From: Spirosoma sp.
GTDB lineage: Bacteria; Bacteroidota; Bacteroidia; Cytophagales; Spirosomataceae
DNA: 64,000 bases
Assembly: GCF_026391055.1 (NCBI RefSeq)
Contig: NZ_JAPLET010000010.1
Span: forward strand, 186,001 to 250,000
Direction: 5' to 3'
The position numbers and the translations under genes were made by a program. This document shows, piece after piece, positions 26,718 through 35,254 of the stretch; within the stretch, counting starts at the first letter, position 1, and every line of letters starts with the position of its first letter. The notes beneath the pieces were generated by a model, which did not search any database, was not told the DNA's origin, and was given only the letters and a program-made list of their open reading frames with translations.

Positions 26718-26750
26718 AGCCTTGGCAAACGATTGGTGCCCGAAGTTTGT

Positions 26751-26758
26751 TAGTTTTG
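26751..26758 (+). promoter_or_regulatory. Possible -7 element for the GDP-fucose synthase gene
   Basis: TAGTTTTG fits TAnnTTTG, 76 bases ahead of the GTG start. The nearest upstream TTG (26733) is only 15 bases away, so the match is partial. Confidence 0.4.
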
Positions 26759-26834
26759 CAACGATATTTAAAGTCATATTATTTTATAATCTGTCCGTCT
26801 ACTAGTCAGGCGGTTATGTCCATCCTCAATTAAC

Positions 26835-27776
26835 GTGGAAAAACACGCTCGTATTTATGTTGCCGGACACCGGGGTATGGTTGGTTCGGCGCTTGTTCGT
26901 AAGCTTCAAAGCGAAGGTTTTACAAACATTATCACCCGTACTTCGTCTGAACTGGATCTGCGCAATCAGGCTGCTGTGAATGATTTTTTCCAACGGGAGC
27001 AGCCCGAATACGTCTTTTTGGCAGCTGCGAAAGTAGGAGGCATTATGGCGAATAACATCTATCGTGCCGAATTCCTCTACGACAACCTGATGATTGAGGC
27101 TAACATCATTCATAGCGCCTATCAGACAGCTGTCAAAAAATTATTATTTCTAGGCTCCTCCTGTATTTATCCAAAGTTAGCACCCCAGCCCTTAAAAGAG
27201 GAATATCTGCTGAGCGGTTTTCTGGAAGAAACAAACGAGCCTTACGCAATTGCTAAAATTACGGGCATTAAGCTTTGTGAATCGTACCGGAGTCAATATG
27301 GCTGTAACTTCATTTCGGCCATGCCAACGAACCTGTATGGCCCTAATGACAATTACGACTTACAGGGTTCGCACGTATTGCCTGCACTAATCCGGAAATT
27401 CCACGAGGCTAAAGTAAATGGCCACCCAACGGTTGAAGTATGGGGAACGGGCTCGCCGAAGCGTGAGTTTCTTCATGCCGACGATCTGGCTGCGGCCTGT
27501 TTCTTTTTGATGGAGAATTACAATGATGCTATGTTCGTCAACATTGGTACCGGCGAAGACGTCACCATTCGCGAAGTAGCCGAACTGATAAAAGAAACCG
27601 TTGGCTTTACGGGCGAATTGCGCTGGAACACCGACAAACCCGATGGTACACCCCGAAAGCTGATGGATGTGTCAAGACTGCACGACATGGGCTGGAAACA
27701 CACCACCGAGTTGAAAGACGGCCTTGAGCGTACTTATCAGGATTTCCTGACCAACGAAGTTTTATACGTTGAATAA
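26835..27776 (+). CDS. fcl: GDP-L-fucose synthase
   Basis: The protein has 313 residues with a GTG start. It is an extended SDR with [11 protein letters not shown] for NADP, the Ser in FLGSSCIYP, and YAIAKITG giving the catalytic Tyr and Lys. It epimerises and reduces GDP-4-keto-6-deoxymannose to GDP-L-fucose for surface polysaccharide. No GDP-mannose dehydratase gene is nearby. The converging downstream gene is separated by a nest of palindromes. Confidence 0.94.
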   Translation: MEKHARIYVAGHRGMVGSALVRKLQSEGFTNIITRTSSELDLRNQAAVNDFFQREQPEYVFLAAAKVGGIMANNIYRAEFLYDNLMIEANIIHSAYQTAVKKLLFLGSSCIYPKLAPQPLKEEYLLSGFLEETNEPYAIAKITGIKLCESYRSQYGCNFISAMPTNLYGPNDNYDLQGSHVLPALIRKFHEAKVNGHPTVEVWGTGSPKREFLHADDLAAACFFLMENYNDAMFVNIGTGEDVTIREVAELIKETVGFTGELRWNTDKPDGTPRKLMDVSRLHDMGWKHTTELKDGLERTYQDFLTNEVLYVE

Positions 27777-27799
27777 AGCGTAGATACGCAATACCTTGT

Positions 27800-27903
27800 G
27801 TCTCCTATGCGCCAGCAATTCGTCATATCAATAAACCGATTGATTTTGACGAATACGAAACATTGCTTACGCATAGGAGAGACGCAATGCCCTGCGTCTC
27901 TCC
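27800..27903. repeat. Nested palindromes between convergent genes
   Basis: Outer arms 27800-27811 and 27870-27883 (GTCTCCTATGCG and complement with two extra bases) enclose an imperfect hairpin at 27818-27854. A separate perfect 11-bp hairpin (GGAGAGACGCA, 27876-27903) abuts the right side. Probable terminator for both genes; the last hairpin resembles the GAGACGCA-type palindromes I recall as dispersed repeats in other bacteria. Confidence 0.6.
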
Positions 27904-27906
27904 AGA

Positions 27907-28539
27907 TTACAATTTCTTTGCCGGGTTGCCGAATACGGTCGTTCCGGCTTCTACGTTTTCGATTACAACAGACCCTGCGCCAATGCGGGCATTTTTACCA
28001 ATTGTCACCCCGCTGACAATTGTAGCGCCAGTGCCTATAAACGTTCCTTCTTCGACAGTGGCCCCGCTGTTAATTACGCTTCCGGTACCTATCTGAACGT
28101 AGTCACCTACTTTAGCCTGGCTTTCGATAATCACGCCTGATTGCAGGATGCAATGCTGTCCAACTTCGGCCAGGGGACTGATGACCACGCGGGCTGCAAT
28201 AAGATTCCCATGCCCGATTGTTGCCATGCCCGACACCGTTGCGGTATCATGAATCGCATTTACGGGCTGAACCTTACGCCGTTCGTTAAGCATCTTGACC
28301 AGACGCTTACGAACCCGAGCATCATTTATTGCCACAAACGCTTCGCACTTCTGGCCAATTAATTTCAAAAAGCCATCATTGTCCGTTTCGCCAAGTACGG
28401 AAACATCACTGAACTCTTTACCGTGCAGCTCTTTGTTGTCATCCAACAGACCATAGACAACTACAGTATTTCGTTGAAATATATCTAAAGCCGTCATCCC
28501 AAGGCTACCGGCTCCAAAAATAAGCACTGGATTTTCCAT
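27907..28539 (-). CDS. NeuD/PglD-like sugar O- or N-acetyltransferase
   Basis: The protein has 210 residues. An N-terminal Rossmann-like part (VLIFGAGSLG) is followed by a left-handed beta helix of hexapeptide repeats from about residue 95 (TIGHGNLIAARVVISPLAEVG, then VIIESQAKVGDYVQIG). Such proteins transfer acetyl from acetyl-CoA to nucleotide or lipid-linked sugars. The link with surface glycan genes (GDP-fucose synthase and glycosyltransferase) is by proximity only. Confidence 0.88.
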   Translation of the reverse strand: MENPVLIFGAGSLGMTALDIFQRNTVVVYGLLDDNKELHGKEFSDVSVLGETDNDGFLKLIGQKCEAFVAINDARVRKRLVKMLNERRKVQPVNAIHDTATVSGMATIGHGNLIAARVVISPLAEVGQHCILQSGVIIESQAKVGDYVQIGTGSVINSGATVEEGTFIGTGATIVSGVTIGKNARIGAGSVVIENVEAGTTVFGNPAKKL

Positions 28540-28652
28540 TTATTCTTATTGTGTTAAGTCTATGTTAAGCATCTGTTTAACAGCGCTATAAGCTTGTCAA
28601 TTTGGTAACATTTCGGTAAATCCTACTTCATTCATGAACAGTAGTTTCGTTC

Positions 28653-29480
28653 ATGAAATCAAGTACGCACTTCCGCACCATTGTTATGTCGGACATTCAC
28701 CTGGGCACCGCCGGGTCGAAGGCCAAAGAGGCTACTGAGTTTTTGCGTAATTACTCCTGTCAAAAACTTATTCTCAATGGCGACATCATTGACGGTTGGC
28801 AGCTGAAGCAGTATGGTACCTGGAAAAAGAAACATACCGCCTTTTTTAAAACGGTTTTAAAGCAAATCGTTCATTACGATACCAAAGTTATCTATCTGCG
28901 TGGTAACCACGACGACTTTCTTGATCAGGTGATGCCGCTCAAGGTAGGCAGAAACTTTTCGATCCGGAAGGATTACACCCTGACCTCCGGGACCAAAACG
29001 TTCTATGTTACGCACGGCGATGTATTTGATTCCATTACGTCGCAAATGAAATGGGTGGCCTACCTGGGCGACATTGGCTATACTTTTCTTTTATGGGTAA
29101 ATAAATTCTATAATCATTACCGTACCAGGCGGGGCTTACCGTACTATTCACTTTCCCAACAAGTAAAATCCCGCATCAAAAAAGCTGTTAGCTACATCTC
29201 CGACTACGAACAAAAGCTAACCGAACTAGCCCGCGCCCGTCATTGCGACGGGGTCATCTGTGGCCATATCCACCAGCCCGCCATCCGTGAATTCGATGGT
29301 ATCATTTACATGAACTCCGGCGACTGGGTGGAATCCCTCAGTGCACTGGTAGAAGACCATGCCGGAAACTGGAGTCTCGTGTACTACACCTGCGATTTGA
29401 GTAATGATGACTCAGTGGCTTCTCCCGCTGATCGGGAGCGTCAACCCGTGAAGAGCAGCACATCTGTTCAGGTAAATTAA
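28653..29480 (+). CDS. UDP-2,3-diacylglucosamine diphosphatase-like phosphoesterase
   Basis: The protein has 275 residues. It is a calcineurin-like metallophosphoesterase with the five metal motifs SDIHLG, NGDIIDGW, RGNHDD, THGDVFD and GHIHQP. The arrangement is LpxH-like, the enzyme that makes lipid X in lipid A synthesis. A helical insert with WVNKFYNHYRTRRGLP may be membrane-associated, as in LpxH. A low-complexity tail after about 255 is unusual. It is ten bases upstream of a glycosyltransferase gene, probably co-transcribed. Confidence 0.85.
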   Translation: MKSSTHFRTIVMSDIHLGTAGSKAKEATEFLRNYSCQKLILNGDIIDGWQLKQYGTWKKKHTAFFKTVLKQIVHYDTKVIYLRGNHDDFLDQVMPLKVGRNFSIRKDYTLTSGTKTFYVTHGDVFDSITSQMKWVAYLGDIGYTFLLWVNKFYNHYRTRRGLPYYSLSQQVKSRIKKAVSYISDYEQKLTELARARHCDGVICGHIHQPAIREFDGIIYMNSGDWVESLSALVEDHAGNWSLVYYTCDLSNDDSVASPADRERQPVKSSTSVQVN

Positions 29481-29490
29481 TTCTCTTATC

Positions 29491-30639
29491 ATGCGCGTTT
29501 TATTTTTAGTTCAAGGTGAAGGTCGGGGCCACTTAACGCAGGCCCTGTCTCTGGCCCAAATTTTACAGATGGCTGGTCATGAGGTGATTGGAGCCATTGT
29601 TGGCGTTACAACTGAGCGAAGCGTTCCTACTTTTTTTGCCGACAAATTTACGGCACCTATCCTACCCATATTCAGTCCAGGCCTTGTTTATAATGCAGGC
29701 ACCAATGCACTAGACCCGTTCAAGACTACTTTGTTGGCACTCAAAACGATGAAGCCATTCTGGCGTAGTTTACAACAAGTGCGCGATCATATCGAGACTG
29801 AACGCCCCGACGTAGTTGTCAACTTCTATGAAATGTTGGGAGGAATGACCTATGCCCTTTTGCGCCCTTCTGTACCGATGATTTGTATTGCCCATCAGTA
29901 CATGGCCTTTCATCCTAATTTTCAGCGCCCTAAAGGTCAATGGTTTTATGAGCAAGCGTTTAAAATAAACACCCGGTTAACCTGCTTTGGCGCGAAGGAA
30001 CTGCTGGCGCTTTCATTTGATGAGCAGGCCAATGAACCGCGTGAGCGTCTGCGGGTAGTGCCTCCCCTACTTCGTCGTGAGGTCACTGAGCTAAAACCGT
30101 CGTTCACTACCGATTTTCTGCTGGCTTATGTAACTCAGCCCGGCTTAAAAGTCGAACTACAGAAAGCCCATCAGCAGCATCCTACGCAAAAAATGGACGC
30201 TTTTCACGCAGAGGCAACCGGGCCAAATCAGATTATTGACAACACTCTGACGTATCATGCTATTGATGGCAACCGATTTCTGGAGTTTATGGCCCGATGT
30301 AAGGCAATTGTCACCACGGCTGGTTTCGAATCGGTTTGCGAAGCGGCTTATTTAGGCAAACCCGTTCTGATGATTCCGCAACCAAATCATTTTGAGCAGG
30401 CCTGTAATGCCATTGATGGACAGCGAGCGGGCGTTGGGGTTGCCTCGGATACGTTCGACTTGAACAAACTATCGGATTTTTTACCTCAGTACGACATCCA
30501 GTTAAGTGAGCGATTCCGGGCATGGCATGGCCGAGGTTATTTCATGTTTTTGGCCGCACTGAATCGGGCGGTAACCCCTACCAGTAAACCGTCGGGCGGT
30601 TTCTTCTGGCCGCGCGTTCGGCACCTATTACGTTCCTGA
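29491..30639 (+). CDS. GT-B glycosyltransferase, MurG/GT28-like
   Basis: The protein has 382 residues. The N-terminal EGRGHLTQAL and C-terminal TTAGFESVCEAAYLGKPVLMIP are the acceptor- and nucleotide-sugar-binding halves of a GT-B enzyme related to GT28/GT1. There is no signal peptide; it probably works on the inner membrane face on a lipid acceptor. Co-transcription with the LpxH-like gene suggests a glycolipid. The last 12 bases overlap the opposing gene. Confidence 0.83.
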   Translation: MRVLFLVQGEGRGHLTQALSLAQILQMAGHEVIGAIVGVTTERSVPTFFADKFTAPILPIFSPGLVYNAGTNALDPFKTTLLALKTMKPFWRSLQQVRDHIETERPDVVVNFYEMLGGMTYALLRPSVPMICIAHQYMAFHPNFQRPKGQWFYEQAFKINTRLTCFGAKELLALSFDEQANEPRERLRVVPPLLRREVTELKPSFTTDFLLAYVTQPGLKVELQKAHQQHPTQKMDAFHAEATGPNQIIDNTLTYHAIDGNRFLEFMARCKAIVTTAGFESVCEAAYLGKPVLMIPQPNHFEQACNAIDGQRAGVGVASDTFDLNKLSDFLPQYDIQLSERFRAWHGRGYFMFLAALNRAVTPTSKPSGGFFWPRVRHLLRS

Positions 30640-31458
30640 GCTGTATAAAAAATTCAACGGGTTTGGATACTGGAACAGGTAGCCTGTGTCGGAAATGATT
30701 TTTTCTGGCGAAATCACTTTATACGGCACCAGGCTTAACGGCTCAATGAAGGTTGGCAGTGCGTAACCAAAATCTGCACAACTTTTTCGGTAAATAGCTT
30801 CTCGGGTTGGGTGCTCTGGAGATACAGCATTATAAACTCCAGTCAACGATTGCGTTATAATCGCTTTTAAAAGGCCTACAGCATCATTTTGGTGTAAATA
30901 GTTAACAGGTACCGCTCCACTATCTACAGTGCGTCCTGCAACGTATTTGCCGGGTATACGGTCGTAACCCATCAATCCACCGCACCGAACGATGGTAACT
31001 AACCGGTTGGGGGCTAAACGTTGCACATACTGCTCTGCCTGTACTAAAGCCGGAGAAGCCGATTGTTCCGGTACTTGCACATCCTCTTCAACAACTACCC
31101 GGTTCAATTCAGGATAAACCGATGTAGAGCTTACATAAATAACATGCTGTATCGAAGATTGTCGAACGGCATTGATCAGATGGTTAATCTGTGCCGGATG
31201 GAAGTCATCGCCGTACTTACCGGCTTTGGGCGGGATATCGATTACTAGTACATCAGCTTGCAGAAGTGTATTCAGATCACCTTGCGGTTCAGGATTTAAC
31301 CGTAGCAGATAACCTTCTATAGCCGCCTGTTCAAGTCTGGTAAGCTTTTCTGGTGTTGTGGTACTTCCTTTTACCTGAAAACCTTCCGTTGCAATAGCGC
31401 CACCGAGTGGTAAGCCAAGCCAGCCACAGCCAAGAATGGTAATTGTTTTATCCGGCAT
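30628..31458 (-). CDS. SDR-like NAD(P)-dependent epimerase/dehydratase
   Basis: The protein has 276 residues. It has the nucleotide-binding ILGCGWLGLPLG at the N-terminus and a later YVSSTSVYPE block, which is the serine/tyrosine region of extended SDRs; the catalytic YxxxK is not clear (the corresponding part reads VQAEQYVQ), so it may be a non-canonical member such as the YeeZ-type. It is tail-to-tail with the glycosyltransferase and four bases from the next minus-strand gene. Confidence 0.78.
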   Translation of the reverse strand: MPDKTITILGCGWLGLPLGGAIATEGFQVKGSTTTPEKLTRLEQAAIEGYLLRLNPEPQGDLNTLLQADVLVIDIPPKAGKYGDDFHPAQINHLINAVRQSSIQHVIYVSSTSVYPELNRVVVEEDVQVPEQSASPALVQAEQYVQRLAPNRLVTIVRCGGLMGYDRIPGKYVAGRTVDSGAVPVNYLHQNDAVGLLKAIITQSLTGVYNAVSPEHPTREAIYRKSCADFGYALPTFIEPLSLVPYKVISPEKIISDTGYLFQYPNPLNFLYSSGT

Positions 31459-31461
31459 AGC

Positions 31462-32487
31462 TTAAAAACCGATTCCGAAAGTAAGCGTCCGAACATCCGG
31501 GCCTTTGTCGGTCTGAAAAAGGGGATTTAAATCATATTTTACGAAGAAGTCGAGGCTTCGCAAACCCAGGTGCGCCATAAGACCGTAGCGGTAATTGTTC
31601 AGATAATAATCGGAGTGACGACGGTCTTTGCTGCCATCGGCTTCTTTTATTTTTCGGTAGCTGTCTAGCCGGTAATTCACGTAGCCTCCTACCCCAAGGT
31701 GGCAAATTTTACGGCCGTCGCTGTTGTAAAACGTCACCCGGGGTACTACGGGCACGCCAATAGTGGCGACCGTCAATTTACTTTTTCGCAGATCACGACC
31801 GGCATCCGGGAAGGCTACTCCTGTCGGTGTCTTTTCGGCGATGTTGTTCCCTTCGAACATGAAGTTATTCCAGGCTACCTCAACGCCGTAATAGAGCTTC
31901 AGCGACGCGTATTTACCACGAATGATCGTTGGCATGGCGCCCATCGACAACGCCACATACCTCGACCCTATTGGCCGAAGGTCATAGCTATCTTCTGGAT
32001 AAGCGGGACTTGAACTCTGTTGGATGAAGTTATTGAGACCAATACTTAAACCATAATCGAAGCTACTTCTGTTTCGATCATTCTTACGGCGTTTGGCACT
32101 TTGGTAGTCCCGGTCTTGCTTATCTATTTGTTTTGACCCGTTTCTGAGTGTATCCTCCGTATTGTTTATCACAATGGTTACACCGTCTTTCTTCTTTGTC
32201 ACTACAAGGACAGTGTCTTTCAGAAATTGTCCGCCATCTTGAGAAATAGCGGTTTTCCCATCCGGTAACGAATCGAGTTTCATACCCATCTCCCGGACAA
32301 TTTTGTTCAGGTCGTAGCTTGACAGGGCCTGGATAGCAGCCTTGTTGGGCGCATAGATAACAAGGCGAGTGCGGTTGGCAAACCGAATCACCAGCGAATC
32401 GGCCGGATGAGTAGTCAGATTCTCAGCGTTGGCAAACATTGGAATTGCCAGTATGAGGCACAGTAGTATATGTATTCGCTTGGTCAT
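31462..32487 (-). CDS. Outer-membrane-like protein in the ECF sigma operon
   Basis: The protein has 341 residues with a signal ending MFANAE. The front half is hydrophilic with periodic Asp/Lys (ITVIVNNTEDTL-like), and the back half shows beta-barrel strands (ALSMGAMPTIIRGKYASLKLYYGVEVAW, FYNSDGRKICHLGVGGYVNYRLD) ending in aromatic FGIGF, a typical barrel C-terminus. Start overlaps the stop of the preceding gene by 4 bases (ATGA-type), so they are co-translated. No family recognised. Possibly the output or sensor of the sigma factor pathway. Confidence 0.75.
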   Translation of the reverse strand: MTKRIHILLCLILAIPMFANAENLTTHPADSLVIRFANRTRLVIYAPNKAAIQALSSYDLNKIVREMGMKLDSLPDGKTAISQDGGQFLKDTVLVVTKKKDGVTIVINNTEDTLRNGSKQIDKQDRDYQSAKRRKNDRNRSSFDYGLSIGLNNFIQQSSSPAYPEDSYDLRPIGSRYVALSMGAMPTIIRGKYASLKLYYGVEVAWNNFMFEGNNIAEKTPTGVAFPDAGRDLRKSKLTVATIGVPVVPRVTFYNSDGRKICHLGVGGYVNYRLDSYRKIKEADGSKDRRHSDYYLNNYRYGLMAHLGLRSLDFFVKYDLNPLFQTDKGPDVRTLTFGIGF

Positions 32488-33407
32488 TGCTTCGCTGCTT
32501 TCTCTTTATCTAAACTATGTTTTAAGCCACTATATGCCCGTCCGATCAGGCCACGCTCTTCGTTACTCATATCGTCCTGACGGGCAAATATTTCACCTTG
32601 TTTAATGCGCTTCACCTGCTGCCACAGACTTGCCTTTGTTTCTTTCTCCGCCTTATCATTCTGAGCTATTACTGCTTTCTCTTCAATAATGGCTTTTACT
32701 TCCTGGCGGGCCGCAACCAGTGACTGAGGCTCGGCAATGGTTACTTCCAGAACACGTTCAACAGATGGGGCAGGTTTAGCCATAGCTTTAACCTCTGCAA
32801 CACGATCAGTTTTTACCGTTTCCATAGGAGCCACGTTCGTAGAACCAGTGTTTGTAGCGTTTCCCCTGTTTTCAACAGTCTTTGCCTGGACAATAACGGG
32901 TTCGCTCTCTATTTGCTTTGTTTCTGACGGTTCGGTGTCCATTGCGTTGGACTCCTGAGAGGTTTTCCAAACTGCATTTCTCCCTTTTCCTTTGACTGCT
33001 TTATTCGCACTTGCAACCTGTTGCGAGTTGTTGATAGACTCTAATTCAGCCGGAGCTTCAACGATCCTCTCGGTTCTTGGTTGATTGGCCGATGCGCGCT
33101 GAGCCTCTGTATCTATTTGTTCAGCACTTTTCTTGTTTACCGCCAGCTCGTTCTGCCCCGGCTTACCACCGGACCCAGATGGCCAATAGAGCCAGCCAAA
33201 CAGACAAACCAGTGCCAGGCAGGCCGCTGCTGCCATATAGGGCTGTATAACCGGGTTCCGCCAAAAGACCAGTCTGGTTTCCGGTTTCTGCTGATTCATA
33301 CGCGCCTGTAACCGCGCAAAGCCATCGGCACTGGGCGGCAGCGACATGTTACCCAGCTTACGGGCAAACAAATCATCAACTGGCGGTTTTTCTGTATGCT
33401 TTTTCAT
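32484..33407 (-). CDS. Single-pass membrane protein, candidate anti-sigma factor
   Basis: The protein has 307 residues. The N-terminal 45 residues are cytoplasmic (DDLFARKLGNMSLPPSADGF), followed by one membrane helix (about 53-71, YMAAAACLALVCLFGWLYW) and a long Ala/Glu/Lys/Val-rich periplasmic part of low complexity. No zinc-binding HxxxCxxC is visible. It overlaps the sigma gene by 32 bases and the next by 4, so it is tightly coupled. The anti-sigma role is inferred from position and topology, not sequence. Confidence 0.72.
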   Translation of the reverse strand: MKKHTEKPPVDDLFARKLGNMSLPPSADGFARLQARMNQQKPETRLVFWRNPVIQPYMAAAACLALVCLFGWLYWPSGSGGKPGQNELAVNKKSAEQIDTEAQRASANQPRTERIVEAPAELESINNSQQVASANKAVKGKGRNAVWKTSQESNAMDTEPSETKQIESEPVIVQAKTVENRGNATNTGSTNVAPMETVKTDRVAEVKAMAKPAPSVERVLEVTIAEPQSLVAARQEVKAIIEEKAVIAQNDKAEKETKASLWQQVKRIKQGEIFARQDDMSNEERGLIGRAYSGLKHSLDKEKAAKQ

Positions 33408-33975
33408 AGGATTCAGACCGAGTTTCCTGTTCCAATTTCTTTAAATTCGTTTGCAGTAACACCCGCGCACGACTTAGTTGAGACTTTGACGTCCCTTCCG
33501 AAATGCCAAGCATTTCTGCTATTTCAATATGTGAGTACCCTTCAATCGCATAAAGGTTAAACACTGTACGATACCCATCGGGCATTTGATTTACCATCCG
33601 TAACAAATCGTTTTCATTCACAGCGGTATCGGCCCATTCGTAATCTGGCTCAACGGTTACTTCATCAAGGGATATTTCCTGTCGCCATTGTTTTGCTTTC
33701 CGCAGGAACATTAACGATTCTGTCACCATAATACGCCTGATCCAACCCTCAAAGCTACCATCCTCTCTGAATTGCTCTATTTTCTCAAAAACTTTCATAA
33801 AGCCGTCCAGCATCACCTCTTCAGCATCAGCTCTGTTTGCACAATAACGCGTACAAACAGCCAGCATTTTACCGGCATACCGTTCATAGATGACCTTATG
33901 CGCACGGCTTTCGCCCCGTTTCAGCGCTCCAATCAGCTTAGCTTCTGTTGTAAAAAACGGTATAAGTCGAAGCAT
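33376..33975 (-). CDS. ECF RNA polymerase sigma factor
   Basis: The protein has 199 residues. Region 2 (about 25-95) contains DAEEVMLDGFMKVFEKIEQF and GWIRRIMV; region 4 (about 125-180) has the helix-turn-helix EIAEMLGISEGTSKSQLSRARVLL. It directs transcription of a regulon likely including its own operon. Three overlapping genes make one unit. The promoter was not resolved. Confidence 0.9.
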   Translation of the reverse strand: MLRLIPFFTTEAKLIGALKRGESRAHKVIYERYAGKMLAVCTRYCANRADAEEVMLDGFMKVFEKIEQFREDGSFEGWIRRIMVTESLMFLRKAKQWRQEISLDEVTVEPDYEWADTAVNENDLLRMVNQMPDGYRTVFNLYAIEGYSHIEIAEMLGISEGTSKSQLSRARVLLQTNLKKLEQETRSESYEKAYRKTAS

Positions 33976-34071
33976 ATTCGTTCAGGTTCATTGAGTAGAT
34001 GCAAGTTAGGGGAGGCTGGTTGCATGAGGATAAAAAAATAGTTTTCTGGCCATTATTATTTTTCGGACAAT

Positions 34072-34097
34072 AAAAAAAGGGCTCTTACAGCCCTTTT
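34072..34097 (-). terminator. Intrinsic terminator of the respiratory operon
   Basis: On the minus strand AAAAGGGCT, a five-base loop, AGCCCTTTT and a run of T. The stem includes the stop codon of the DUF983 gene, so the operon's last ribosome finishes inside the terminator. Confidence 0.88.
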
Positions 34098-34468
34098 ATG
34101 TATTTAATTCCGGCAACATAATGAAGCCAGATGACTCGTGATATTCGGAAGTTAACCGGCGCAATCACAACCATGACTGGTGCTATGATACTGGCATACA
34201 CCCATCCATCCGGATCGCCCCCCAAGTAAAATATCAGAAAGCCCAGGACTAGCGCAACTCCACCCGATATGGCATAACTTACGTACATGGCGCCGATAAA
34301 ATAACCGGGTTCAATTTCATAACGCAGTCCGCAATGAGGGCACAATTCGTACATCTCATCAAAGCCAGTGGGCGAATAGAAAGGCTTTTTAAATATTTTA
34401 CCTTGTCTACACCTAGGACAAAGCCCTTTTAACGCGGCCTGCGATTTCGAGACGTCTTCCATACTCAC
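34085..34468 (-). CDS. DUF983 membrane protein
   Basis: The protein has 127 residues. The N-terminus holds two CxxC pairs (CPRCRQGKIF and CPHCGLRYE), a zinc ribbon, and the rest has two or three membrane helices. DUF983 proteins are often encoded with cytochrome oxidase genes, and their role is unclear. Last gene of the 17-gene unit. Its start overlaps the preceding gene by 56 bases. Confidence 0.85.
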   Translation of the reverse strand: MSMEDVSKSQAALKGLCPRCRQGKIFKKPFYSPTGFDEMYELCPHCGLRYEIEPGYFIGAMYVSYAISGGVALVLGFLIFYLGGDPDGWVYASIIAPVMVVIAPVNFRISRVIWLHYVAGIKYIKGL

Positions 34469-34688
34469 GTTTACTGTTCCGATACCACAAATAAGTAATT
34501 GATGCTACTATCAGGTATGGAATCATTAATAAATAAACAATACCCAGGTTCAGGTTGGAAGCAACAACGCTACGACCATTACTGACGGTACTTTCAACGG
34601 TTCCCCGGCACATTGCACACTGGGCCATTAACTCAGGCGAAACCGCTAACAGCACAACAATTACGAGCCACACTTTCCAGGTTCTCAT
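34413..34688 (-). CDS. Small membrane protein with a CxxC after its signal
   Basis: The protein has 91 residues from MRTWKVW (34688); the frame to 34724 is too long at the 5' end. The first helix ends SPELMAQ, then QCAMCRGTVES puts a CxxC pair just after the membrane on the periplasmic side, then a second helix (LGIVYLLMIPYLIVASITYLWY) and a basic cytoplasmic tail. I know no named family. In the middle of an oxidase assembly cluster, a copper or redox assembly role is an inference. Confidence 0.7.
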   Translation of the reverse strand: MRTWKVWLVIVVLLAVSPELMAQCAMCRGTVESTVSNGRSVVASNLNLGIVYLLMIPYLIVASITYLWYRNSKREYGRRLEIAGRVKRALS

Positions 34689-34701
34689 GATTTTTTCCGT
34701 G

Positions 34702-35244
34702 TTAATAAATGTAATAAGGTTCAATCAAAAAATAGACGATCACACCCGTTATGCTCACGTACAGCCAAATTGGGAAGGCGTACTTTACAGTTTGTTTGTG
34801 TTTGTCAATTTGACCACTTAATGCATAATAAACGGCTCGTAGTACAAACCAAACAACAACAATCGAGAGAACGATATGAGATACCAGTAAAAAGTAATAT
34901 ACTGGTCTTATCCAACCGCTACCGCCAAACGGCGTCGACTGGTTTGTTAAATGATAGAGCACGTAACTTACCAGAAATACAGAGCCCAATGTAAACGCCA
35001 TTAACATGGTTCGTTTATGAGCCACAATATTTCCCTGACGTATAAAGTAAAAGCCAATTAGCAGCAGTATTGCTGTTAGCGAATTAATTACTGCATTTAA
35101 GTGGGGCAAAATAGTAGTCCAGCTACCTAAATCGATTTTTTGCCGGATACCAAGCAAAATGGCAACGGCAACTGGAATCGCTATCGAGAGCACATTAATA
35201 ACCCGATTAGCTTTTTGTTCCTGAACGGGCTTCAACGCTTCCAT
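34702..35244 (-). CDS. DUF420 membrane protein
   Basis: The protein has 180 residues and about five membrane helices. It has the DUF420 (CtaM-like) core with the pattern HLNAVINSLTAILLLIGFYFIRQGNIVAHKRTM and conserved His in LYHLTNQ and VSHIVLS. DUF420 members help cytochrome oxidase assembly in other bacteria (CtaM is needed for haem A oxidase activity in Staphylococcus). Encoded next to Sco. Confidence 0.87.
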   Translation of the reverse strand: MEALKPVQEQKANRVINVLSIAIPVAVAILLGIRQKIDLGSWTTILPHLNAVINSLTAILLLIGFYFIRQGNIVAHKRTMLMAFTLGSVFLVSYVLYHLTNQSTPFGGSGWIRPVYYFLLVSHIVLSIVVVWFVLRAVYYALSGQIDKHKQTVKYAFPIWLYVSITGVIVYFLIEPYYIY

Positions 35245-35254
35245 AAGTTCTTAC

